From: Firmicutes bacterium CAG:124
Lineage (GTDB): Bacteria > Bacillota > Clostridia > Oscillospirales > Oscillospiraceae
Length of the DNA: 36,150 nucleotides
Assembly: GCA_000432135.1 (NCBI GenBank)
Contig: HF990526.1
Span: 4,548 to 40,697, forward strand
Reading direction: 5' to 3'
The notes beneath the pieces were generated by a model. It made no database searches. It was not told where the DNA came from and saw only the letters and a program-made list of their open reading frames with translations. The position numbers and the translations under genes are program-made. Numbering within the stretch: the stretch's first letter is position 1; each line of letters opens with the position of its first letter. Positions 30,457 through 36,150 of the stretch are shown here, one piece after another.

Positions 30457-30499
30457 AAGCAAGCCTATGATACCACACACAGGCTTGCTTTTCTATAAT
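30457..30499 (+). promoter_or_regulatory. rhaM promoter with inverted-repeat operator
   Basis: A perfect TATAAT (30494-30499) lies 40 bases before rhaM but no -35 match is present at the right spacing (TACCAC at 30471-30476), typical of an activator-dependent promoter. AAGCAAGCCT (30457-30466) and AGGCTTGCTT (30481-30490) form a 10-bp inverted repeat across the -35 region. It is the obvious binding site for the divergent AraC-type protein or another regulator. Confidence 0.65.
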
Positions 30500-30538
30500 G
30501 AAATGTAGAAACCCATAAAAAACAGGGAGGAAACGAAC

Positions 30539-30853
30539 ATGGAACGCTACGCGTGGAAAGCGACGGTTCTTCCGGGAAAGCTGGAAGAATACATCCGCCG
30601 CCACAACGAGATCTGGCCGGAGATGAAGGACGTGCTGCATCAGGCCGGGATCCGCAACTATACGATCTGGAATGTCGGCAATGAGCTGTTCGGCTATTAT
30701 GAGTGCGACAGCGTCGCCGAGGCTGCCCGCGTGCAGGCCGAAAGCCCGGTCGTGGACCGCTGGAACGAGTACATGAAGGACGTTATGCTGATGGAAATGG
30801 ACCCGGAAACCGGTGCGCAGCCGCTCATGAAACAGGTCTTCTTTTTTAATTGA
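30539..30853 (+). CDS. rhaM: L-rhamnose mutarotase
   Basis: A 104-residue protein of the RhaM family (dimeric alpha+beta barrel), which interconverts the alpha and beta anomers of L-rhamnose to feed the isomerase. The segments RHNEIWPEMKDVLHQAGIRNYTIW and the C-terminal MDPETGAQPLMKQVFF correspond to the conserved blocks of the family, including the His and Tyr/Trp pocket residues. GGGAGG precedes the ATG. It is the first gene of a three-gene operon, 13 bases before rhaA. Confidence 0.94.
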   Translation: MERYAWKATVLPGKLEEYIRRHNEIWPEMKDVLHQAGIRNYTIWNVGNELFGYYECDSVAEAARVQAESPVVDRWNEYMKDVMLMEMDPETGAQPLMKQVFFFN

Positions 30854-30866
30854 GGGAGGAACAACT

Positions 30867-32102
30867 ATGAACGCTTATACGCTTGCAAAGGAACGCTACG
30901 CCGCGCTCGGCGTCGATACCGAAGCCGTGCTGGAAACACTGAAAAACGTGACCGTCTCCGTCCACTGCTGGCAGGGCGACGATGTCGTCGGCTTTGACGC
31001 GAAGGAGGCCCTCTCCGGCGGCATCCAGACCACCGGCAACTATCCCGGCAAGGCCACCACGCCCGAACAGCTCATGGCGGACTTCGATGAGGTCCTGCGC
31101 CTGACGCCGGGCAAAAAGAAGCTCAATCTGCACGCAAGCTACGCCATTTTCAAAGCCGGTGAGTTTGCTGACCGCGACGCCATTCAGCCGAAGCATTTTT
31201 CCCGCTGGGTCGCCTATGCCAAGGAGCGCGGCCTTGGCATCGACTTTAACCCGACGTTCTTCTCTCATTCCATGGTCAAGGACGGACTGACGCTCTCGTC
31301 CCCGGACGAGGCGATCCGCAAATTCTGGGTCGAGCACGGCAAGCGCTGCATGGCCATCGCAGAATATTTTGCCGAGGAAACCGGCAAGCCCTGCGTCATC
31401 AACTTCTGGATCCCCGACGGCTATAAGGATTACCCGGCGGACCGCCTCTCTCCGCGCCGCCGCTACGCGCAGTCGATGGACGAAATTCTGTCCGTTCCGT
31501 ATGACAAGACGAAGGTCTTCCCGTGCATCGAGTCCAAGGTCTTCGGCATTGGTCTGGAAGCCTACACCGTCGGCTCGGCGGAGTTCTGCACGAACTATGT
31601 CAATACCCGCCGCATTACCCCGCTGATGGACAACGGCCACTATCACCCGACCGAGCTTGTCTCGGACAAGATTAGCTCCATGCTGCTGTTCAACGACCGG
31701 CTGGCGCTGCACATCACCCGCCCCATGCGCTGGGACAGCGACCATGTGGTGCTCTTTGACGACGAGACGCGCGAAATGATGAAGGAGATCGTCCGCGCGG
31801 ACGCGCTGGGCCGCGTGTTCCTCGCGACGGACTATTTTGACGCTTCCATCAACCGCATTTCCGCATGGGTCACGGGTCTGCATTCCGTGCAGAAGGCGCT
31901 TCTGTATGCTCTGCTGGAGCCGAAGACGCTGAAGGCGCTGCAGGATGCAAACAACTTCACCGAGCTGATGGTGCGGCAGGAGGAACTCAAGACCATGCCG
32001 TTCGGCGCGGTCTGGGAGGAATATCTGCGCCGCGAAACTGTCCCGCAGGATTACTTTGCTGAGATCAAGCGCTACGAGGCCGACGTGCTGAGCAAGCGAT
32101 AA
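30867..32102 (+). CDS. rhaA: L-rhamnose isomerase
   Basis: A 411-residue metal-dependent enzyme that converts L-rhamnose to L-rhamnulose. The conserved blocks SVHCWQGDDVVGF, GGIQTTGNYPGKA, LNLHASYA, FNPTFFSHSMVKDGLTLSSPD, NFWIPDGYKDYPADRL, DNGHYHPTE and RWDSDHVV are all present, with the Glu/Asp/His metal ligands of the family within them. Length is normal. GAGGGAGG lies before the ATG. The aldolase gene follows 12 bases later. Confidence 0.97.
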   Translation: MNAYTLAKERYAALGVDTEAVLETLKNVTVSVHCWQGDDVVGFDAKEALSGGIQTTGNYPGKATTPEQLMADFDEVLRLTPGKKKLNLHASYAIFKAGEFADRDAIQPKHFSRWVAYAKERGLGIDFNPTFFSHSMVKDGLTLSSPDEAIRKFWVEHGKRCMAIAEYFAEETGKPCVINFWIPDGYKDYPADRLSPRRRYAQSMDEILSVPYDKTKVFPCIESKVFGIGLEAYTVGSAEFCTNYVNTRRITPLMDNGHYHPTELVSDKISSMLLFNDRLALHITRPMRWDSDHVVLFDDETREMMKEIVRADALGRVFLATDYFDASINRISAWVTGLHSVQKALLYALLEPKTLKALQDANNFTELMVRQEELKTMPFGAVWEEYLRRETVPQDYFAEIKRYEADVLSKR

Positions 32103-32114
32103 GAGGGGAACGCT

Positions 32115-33194
32115 ATGTTTTTTGAAGAACACGCAAAGCTGCTTTCCGAGTTTGCCCGCGTCTCCCAGGCTGCGGGCGCACGCGCCGACTATGTGCAGGG
32201 CGGCGGCGGAAATACCTCCGTCAAGCTCCCCGGCGGGCTGATGGCGATCAAAGCCTCCGGCTTCTGCCTGTCTGACATCCGCCCTGATAAGGCCTATGCC
32301 GTTCTGGACGGGGCTGATCTGCGCAATTTCTATCTCACGACCGAGCCGTCCGAGCTTGCGGACGTCGAAAAAGAGGGCTCCGCCCGCGCCAAGGCCGATA
32401 TCCGGCATATTGACGGCCTTGCCGACCTGCGGCCGTCCGTCGAAGCGGGCTTTCACTCCATCCTGAAAACCTTCGTGGTGCACACGCACAGCGTCTATGC
32501 CAATCTGGCCGCCTGCTCCACCACCTGCCGTCCGATCGCGGCGCAGGCATTTGCCGGGGCAAATTACACCTGGGGCTGGGTGCCCTACACCGATCCCGGT
32601 GCGAATCTGACCTTCGCCATCCGCGATGAGCTGCGCCGCGTGGAAGCCGAAACCGGCAAGGCTCCGTCCGTCATCCTCATGCAGAACCACGGCATCATCG
32701 TCCATGACGACGACCCGGATACCGCGCTTGCGATTCACACTGACGCAAACGAGCGGCTGGCACGGATGTTCGGCCTGTCCGGTACAAGCTTCCCGAAGAT
32801 CGCCGTGCGCGAAATAGCCGCAGGCATTTACGCCGCCGATGTGCCGTATCTGGCAGAGCAGTTCCGAACCGGCGGCTACACGCAGGAATTTCTCATGACG
32901 CAGCCGCTGTATCCCGACCAGATGGTCTTCCTGACGGATACGTTCTATCTGGATCAGGAAACGCTTGGAGCCGGGCAGGCCGTCGCCAGCAGCAAAACGG
33001 GCGAGCTGCTCATGCAGATGGACGCGAAAAAGGCTCTGACGCTGACCGAAACACTCACGGCAGTCTTCTTCGTCATGGAGCACATCCGCAAGGCGGGTTA
33101 CGAGCTTTCCACCATGGGCGAAGCCGCGAAGAAGTTCATTGCCAACTGGGAAAGCGAAAAATACCGCAAGTCTCTCGCCGGCAAAAAAGCCTGA
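32115..33194 (+). CDS. Class II aldolase/adducin family protein, probable rhamnulose-phosphate aldolase
   Basis: A 359-residue zinc aldolase of the class II (fuculose/rhamnulose-1-phosphate) family. It has GGGGNTSVK at about 29-37 (phosphate-binding loop), the zinc histidines H123 and H125 in VHTHSVYAN, and ILMQNHGIIVHDDD with the third zinc His. It is longer than the 274-residue E. coli RhaD and closer in layout to the aldolase half of RhaE-type fusion proteins, but no dehydrogenase domain follows. In the operon it probably splits rhamnulose-1-phosphate to dihydroxyacetone phosphate and lactaldehyde. The kinase that would make that substrate is not encoded in the window, so a non-phosphorylated substrate is also possible. 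Confidence 0.8.
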   Translation: MFFEEHAKLLSEFARVSQAAGARADYVQGGGGNTSVKLPGGLMAIKASGFCLSDIRPDKAYAVLDGADLRNFYLTTEPSELADVEKEGSARAKADIRHIDGLADLRPSVEAGFHSILKTFVVHTHSVYANLAACSTTCRPIAAQAFAGANYTWGWVPYTDPGANLTFAIRDELRRVEAETGKAPSVILMQNHGIIVHDDDPDTALAIHTDANERLARMFGLSGTSFPKIAVREIAAGIYAADVPYLAEQFRTGGYTQEFLMTQPLYPDQMVFLTDTFYLDQETLGAGQAVASSKTGELLMQMDAKKALTLTETLTAVFFVMEHIRKAGYELSTMGEAAKKFIANWESEKYRKSLAGKKA

Positions 33195-33200
33195 ACCGAC

Positions 33201-33234
33201 AAAAAAGTCGCCTCCCCTTGCGTAAGGGGAGGCG
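33201..33234 (-). terminator. Terminator of the Sel1/nuclease operon
   Basis: Perfect 11-bp stem CGCCTCCCCTT / AAGGGGAGGCG with loop GCGT. On the minus strand it is followed by ACTTTTTT, so it chiefly ends the leftward operon; on the + strand, where it lies 14 bases after the aldolase stop, it lacks a T run. Confidence 0.85.
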
Positions 33235-33328
33235 ATATGCGTCCGTCGCTGTTCGTTTGCGGTGTAAAGCTTCAGAGGCTGCGGGCCGGTAGGGGAGACG
33301 TCGGGCGCTGTCGCGCCGGTGCGTCAGT

Positions 33329-33721
33329 CTATTCCCATGAAAGCCCTTCAGTACGGCATTTTTCAAGTGCCTCATCCTGTCCCTGCTGGGCAGCAGCGAT
33401 ATACCAGCGTTTTGCCTGCTCTGCATCGCGCGCGGTGCCGATCCCCGCTTCGTAGAACGTTCCGAGATTATACTGCGCGTCCCAGTCGCCATGCTCTGCG
33501 GCGCGCTTTGTCCAATAGAACGCGTTCGCGTCGTCCTGCGGAACGCCCTGCCCCTTCAGATAGAGCCAGCCGACCTGACACTCGGCCAGCGGATAGCCCT
33601 GTTCGGCCAATTCCAGATGCCCCTTGAAGCAGGCTTCATATTCTCCGGCTTCCCAGTATCGGTCGATCAGCTCACAGCAGCGGTCGTATTCCGGGCAGGG
33701 CTTATAATAATTGATTTCCAT
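33329..33721 (-). CDS. Sel1-repeat protein
   Basis: A 130-residue, non-secreted protein made mainly of Sel1/TPR-like helical repeats: AECQVGWLYLKGQGVPQDDANAFYWTKRAAEHGDWDAQYNLGTFYEAGIGTARDAEQAKRWYIAAAQQG (about 46-115) shows two clear repeats with the G-x-G-V/I turn and preceding A-x-Y-x-L-G pattern, and a degraded one at the N-terminus. Such repeats hold protein partners; no enzymatic domain is present. It starts 4 bases after the stop of the nuclease gene, with GGGAG overlapping the end of that gene, so the two are translationally linked. Confidence 0.8.
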   Translation of the reverse strand: MEINYYKPCPEYDRCCELIDRYWEAGEYEACFKGHLELAEQGYPLAECQVGWLYLKGQGVPQDDANAFYWTKRAAEHGDWDAQYNLGTFYEAGIGTARDAEQAKRWYIAAAQQGQDEALEKCRTEGLSWE

Positions 33722-33725
33722 CGTT

Positions 33726-35318
33726 TTATTTCTCCCACCTGTCGATGAGCGCCTGGATCTGCGCGGTAAAGCGGGTCAGATCGCGGTTCGGGCGCTCCCT
33801 GCAGCTCTGCGCCACAAGAAGCAGGCGCTGCGCCGCTGCGATGAGCGCGTCGAAGACGCCCTTCTTCCGTGCCGCGCCGCGCTTGGCAATCGGGCGGCCG
33901 GCCGGGAACGCGAGGAATTTGCCGGAAAGCAGGTCAAATTCCGCGCCTGAGAACGGCGCGACAGCGACATACCCCTTTTCCTGCAAAAGCGCCTGAAACG
34001 CTTCGCAGGCCTCGGTATCGCCGTGGTTGACGAAAATCGTCTCCGGCTTTTTTGCAAATGCCTCGACCCAATTGAAAAGGCCCTTCTGGTCTGCGTGACC
34101 GCTTGTGCCGTGCAGGACGGCGATCTCGGCGTTTACGGCGATATCTTCGCCGAACAGCCGAACCTCCTTCACGCCGTCCAGCAATGCCCGTCCCAGCGTG
34201 CCCTTGGACTGATAGCCCGCGATAAGAATGATGTTCTCCGCTATCCAGAGGTTGTGCTTCAGGTGGTGCCGGATGCGGCCCGCGTCGCACATACCGCTGG
34301 CAGACAGGATGACCTTGGGGCGCGGATCGCTGTTGATCGCCTTTGAGTCCTCTGCCGTGATCGCAAACTGCAGTCCGGGGCACCAGATGGGGTTCTGCCC
34401 GCTTTTCAGGACGGCCTGCGTTTCCGGGTCAAAGCAGACGGTATCGCACTGTAAAAAGACGCTGGTGGCCTCCTCGGCCAGCGGGCTGTCAAGGTAGACC
34501 GGGAAACCGTCGTGTCCATGCACAAGCTTTTTCTGCTTGATCTCGCGCAGCAGGTACAGAAGCTCCTGCGTCCGGCCCACGGCGAAGGCCGGGATAATGA
34601 CGCTGCCGCCGCGGTCGAACGCCCGCTGCAGAACCTCTGTCAGCTCCGCGCGCACGTCCTTGGGCTTGTCGTGCAGGCGGTTGCCGTAGGTCGACTCGAC
34701 AACGAGATAGTCCGTCTCGGCGACGGGCAGGGGATCGTTCAGGATCGGCTGGTCAATGTTGCCGACGTCGCCGGAGAACACAATTTTTTTCTCGGTGCCG
34801 TCCTCCCGCAGCCAGAGCTCAATGCAGGCCGAGCCCAGCAGATGGCCGATATCGGAAAAGCGCACGCGCAGGCCGTCGGCAATCGTCACGCATTCGCCAT
34901 ACCGGCAGGGACGGAAGCACGCCGCCGTGCCCTTCGCATCGTCAACGGTGTACAGCGGTTCGACCGGCGGCTCGCCCGCACGCTCAGCCTTGCGCGTTTT
35001 CCACGCGGCCTCGGATTCCTGAATGTTCGCCGAGTCGCGCAGCATAACGTCGGCCAGACTGCACGTGGCAGGCGTAGCGTAGATTTTTCCCCGGAAGCCG
35101 TCCTTATAGAGCTGCGGCAGAAGCCCCGCGTGGTCGATATGCGCATGGGTCAGAAAGACGGCGCTGACGTCCTTCGCCGCGACGGGCAGCGGGATATTCT
35201 CGTAAATGTCCACGCCCTGCTCCATGCCCCGGTCGATCAGGTAGTTCTCTCCTGCCAGCTCCAGCAGCGTACAGCTCCCCGTGACCTCATGGGCTGCGCC
35301 GACGAATGTGATCTTCAT
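33726..35318 (-). CDS. Metallo-beta-lactamase-fold beta-CASP nuclease (CPSF73/YSH1-like)
   Basis: A 530-residue cytoplasmic MBL-fold protein. The zinc motif HAHIDHAG has H58, H60, D62 and H63; further ligands are in GHLLGSACIEL and SGDVGN. The central beta-CASP domain (about 190-380) includes VESTYGNRLH and IPAFAVGRTQELLYLL, and the C-terminal RMMBL part includes SGHADQKGLFNWV and VNHGD. This is the layout of bacterial CPSF73-like RNA endonucleases/exonucleases. The ATG at 35318 follows GGAGGG and gives the usual MKITFVGAAHEVTGSC start; an ATG 14 codons upstream overlaps the promoter. A Sel1-repeat gene follows immediately and may encode a partner. The RNA target is unknown. Confidence 0.9.
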   Translation of the reverse strand: MKITFVGAAHEVTGSCTLLELAGENYLIDRGMEQGVDIYENIPLPVAAKDVSAVFLTHAHIDHAGLLPQLYKDGFRGKIYATPATCSLADVMLRDSANIQESEAAWKTRKAERAGEPPVEPLYTVDDAKGTAACFRPCRYGECVTIADGLRVRFSDIGHLLGSACIELWLREDGTEKKIVFSGDVGNIDQPILNDPLPVAETDYLVVESTYGNRLHDKPKDVRAELTEVLQRAFDRGGSVIIPAFAVGRTQELLYLLREIKQKKLVHGHDGFPVYLDSPLAEEATSVFLQCDTVCFDPETQAVLKSGQNPIWCPGLQFAITAEDSKAINSDPRPKVILSASGMCDAGRIRHHLKHNLWIAENIILIAGYQSKGTLGRALLDGVKEVRLFGEDIAVNAEIAVLHGTSGHADQKGLFNWVEAFAKKPETIFVNHGDTEACEAFQALLQEKGYVAVAPFSGAEFDLLSGKFLAFPAGRPIAKRGAARKKGVFDALIAAAQRLLLVAQSCRERPNRDLTRFTAQIQALIDRWEK

Positions 35319-35343
35319 AGGCAGATCCCTCCTTTTTATATTC

Positions 35344-35371
35344 AGTATAGCATAAATCACCGGTTCTGCAA
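35344..35371 (-). promoter_or_regulatory. Promoter of the nuclease-Sel1 operon
   Basis: On the minus strand TTGCAG (35371-35366), a 16-base spacer and TATACT (35349-35344), 26 bases before the ATG at 35318. Confidence 0.7.
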
Positions 35372-35419
35372 TCGCCCGCCGGCACGCGAAAATAATTTTT
35401 GCCTTTCCGAAAAAAGTTC

Positions 35420-35448
35420 TTGACTTTTTGACACACTTCAGCTATAAT
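35420..35448 (+). promoter_or_regulatory. Promoter of the tRNA pair
   Basis: TTGACT (35420-35425), a 17-base spacer and TATAAT (35443-35448), 20 bases before tRNA-Thr. A second TTGACA overlaps at 35428 but is too close to the -10. Confidence 0.85.
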
Positions 35449-35467
35449 CAGCCTTGCTGTTTGAGTT

Positions 35468-35543
35468 GCTGGTATAGCTCAGCCGGTAGAGCAGCTGATT
35501 TGTAATCAGCAGGTCGGGGGTTCGAGTCCGTCTACCAGCTCCA
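35468..35543 (+). tRNA. tRNA-Thr (anticodon TGT)
   Basis: A full cloverleaf: acceptor GCTGGTA/TACCAGC, discriminator T, encoded CCA, D-loop AGCTCAGCCGGTAGAGC, anticodon stem GCTGA/TCAGC with loop TTTGTAA (anticodon TGT at 35501-35503, reading ACA), and the T-arm with GGTTCGAGTCC. It heads a two-tRNA unit. Confidence 0.96.
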
Positions 35544-35572
35544 ATCTTTCCGCAGCGCAGCAAAGTGAATAT

Positions 35573-35657
35573 GGGGGAATTCCCGAGTGGCCAAAGGGGG
35601 CAGACTGTAAATCTGTTGTCAGTGACTTCGGTGGTTCGAATCCACCTTCCCCCACCA
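35573..35657 (+). tRNA. tRNA-Tyr (anticodon GTA)
   Basis: Class II tRNA with a long variable arm: acceptor GGGGGAA/TTCCCCC, discriminator A, encoded CCA, anticodon stem GCAGA/TCTGT around CTGTAAA (anticodon GTA), variable arm, and T-arm GGTGGTTCGAATCCACC. It lies 29 bases after tRNA-Thr and shares its promoter. Its 3' end is the probable attachment site of the element whose integrase begins nearby. Confidence 0.95.
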
Positions 35658-35692
35658 AAACGCCTGATATTTAGAGAATATCAGGCGTTTTT
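35657..35692 (+). terminator. Terminator after tRNA-Tyr
   Basis: AAAACGCCTGATATT and AATATCAGGCGTTTT form a perfect 15-bp stem with a 5-base loop ending in a T run, directly abutting the CCA of tRNA-Tyr. Confidence 0.9.
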
Positions 35693-35822
35693 GCAACTAT
35701 TTTCGGATTTCTGATTTTGTAGAAAAGTGGTGTTTTTCAGGCATCAACCCGGCAGGAATTTTCCTATAAATGTATATACCATTTTAAGGAACGCACCTCG
35801 TGAAAACCTGTGAAATCCGGCT

Positions 35823-35844
35823 TGACCCACACCGTGACCCACAC
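35823..35844. repeat. Two direct repeats near the integrase end
   Basis: TGACCCACAC occurs twice with a 12-base period (35823-35832 and 35835-35844), between the tRNA terminator and the recombinase gene. Short direct repeats beside an attachment site can be integrase arm-binding sites; this is only a suggestion. Confidence 0.35.
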
Positions 35845-35860
35845 GACGAAATGTCCAAAG

Positions 35861-35905
35861 AGCGGCGGAGAGGATATGTATCTCATCCTCTCCGCCGCTT
35901 TTTTG
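35861..35905. terminator. Hairpin beyond the recombinase gene
   Basis: A perfect 15-bp stem, AGCGGCGGAGAGGAT / ATCCTCTCCGCCGCT, with a 9-base loop and TTTTTTG on the + side, lies 10 bases after the recombinase stop. It can shield the integrase from + strand transcription and perhaps end its own transcript. Confidence 0.7.
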
Positions 35906-35908
35906 TTT

Positions 35909-36150
35909 TTACATGACCTGTGCCATGAAATTGCCCATCTTTTCGGCGGCGCTTTCCTGCATTTGCCGCGTGACGTGGGTGTAGGTGCGAAGGGTAAATC
36001 CAGCGTCGAAATGGCCGAGCATACTCGATACAGTTTTCACATCCACGCCATTCTGCAATGCTAACGTTGCGAACGTGTGTCGTAAGTCATGAAATCTCAG
36101 GTGTTCCAGCCCTGCATCCTTCAGGATTTTCTTGTGGATGTTGACCACCG
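35909..36150 (-). CDS. Tyrosine recombinase (integrase), C-terminal part, cut by window end
   Basis: The last 80 or so residues of a phage/ICE-type tyrosine recombinase. The catalytic box RFHDLRHTFATLALQNG carries the second catalytic Arg with its His, LGHFD the next conserved His, and TYTHV the nucleophilic Tyr. The frame is open to the window edge, so the N-terminal DNA-binding and core domains lie outside; the ATG at 36148 is unlikely to be the start. Its 3' end faces the tRNA-Tyr gene 250 bases away, the usual layout at the end of a prophage or integrative element inserted in a tRNA gene. Confidence 0.9.
   Translation of the reverse strand, partial: VVNIHKKILKDAGLEHLRFHDLRHTFATLALQNGVDVKTVSSMLGHFDAGFTLRTYTHVTRQMQESAAEKMGNFMAQVM

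Noticed and set aside
30846..33083. 745-codon minus-strand frame opposite rhaA and the aldolase gene
   Set aside because: Shadow frame; rhaA and the aldolase on the + strand carry all the recognisable motifs and ribosome binding sites.

Overview
The window looks like a chromosomal segment of an anaerobic, fairly GC-rich Clostridia, most likely an Oscillospirales/Oscillospiraceae-type gut bacterium. The basis is the Firmicutes-type str cluster (rpoB-rpoC-L7Ae-like-rpsL-rpsG-fusA-tuf), strong AGGAGG ribosome binding sites, TTGACA/TATAAT promoters, a BlaI/BlaR1-like pair, an ECF transporter subunit and a BMP-type nucleoside ABC transporter. The assignment is inference from gene content; no 16S rRNA gene is present. 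It appears to be draft sequence: the first 12 bases put a stop codon into rpoB, and a 33-base G run sits inside a permease gene. Both look like assembly or read errors.

Layout. (1) 1-10200: transcription/translation cluster on the + strand, with an internal promoter before the L7Ae-like gene, another before tuf, alternative hairpins between rpsL and rpsG, and a strong terminator after tuf. RpoC and EF-Tu both carry lineage-type insertions. (2) 10201-12608: accessory zone with a long-hairpin MITE-like element, an ECF S-component gene divergent from a Crp/Fnr-type regulator, short tandem repeats, and the remnant of an HD-domain phosphohydrolase. (3) 12609-16977: a BlaI-type repressor, a WG-repeat-like lipoprotein and a large M56 (BlaR1-like) membrane metallopeptidase whose outer region is not a penicillin-binding domain. 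(4) 16988-21118, minus strand: a MarR regulator and a heterodimeric ABC exporter with one consensus and one degenerate ATP site. (5) 21181-25224, minus strand: ATPase and two permeases of a nucleoside-type ABC importer behind a leader with alternative hairpins. (6) 25251-28707, minus strand: aconitase-family hydratase and NADP-type isocitrate dehydrogenase, together the citrate-to-2-oxoglutarate segment. (7) 28946-29581: a pseudouridine synthase. (8) 29538-33194: AraC regulator divergent from a rhamnose operon (mutarotase, isomerase, class II aldolase) with no kinase gene. (9) 33209-35318, minus strand: a beta-CASP metallo-beta-lactamase-fold nuclease and a Sel1-repeat protein. (10) 35420-36150: tRNA-Thr(TGT), tRNA-Tyr(GTA), and the C-terminus of a tyrosine recombinase that runs off the window, probably the end of an integrated element at the tRNA.

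How the parts fit. Several local circuits are readable from sequence: the Crp/Fnr protein probably activates its divergent ECF gene from a palindrome near -41.5; BlaI and the M56 protease probably form a signal-released repression circuit whose sensor differs from the beta-lactam one; MarR probably represses its own ABC exporter operon; the AraC protein probably controls rhamnose genes through an inverted repeat at the rhaM promoter. The best candidates for something little described are the BlaI-lipoprotein-M56 module, the EF-Tu insertion next to switch I, and the internally duplicated RpoC insertion.
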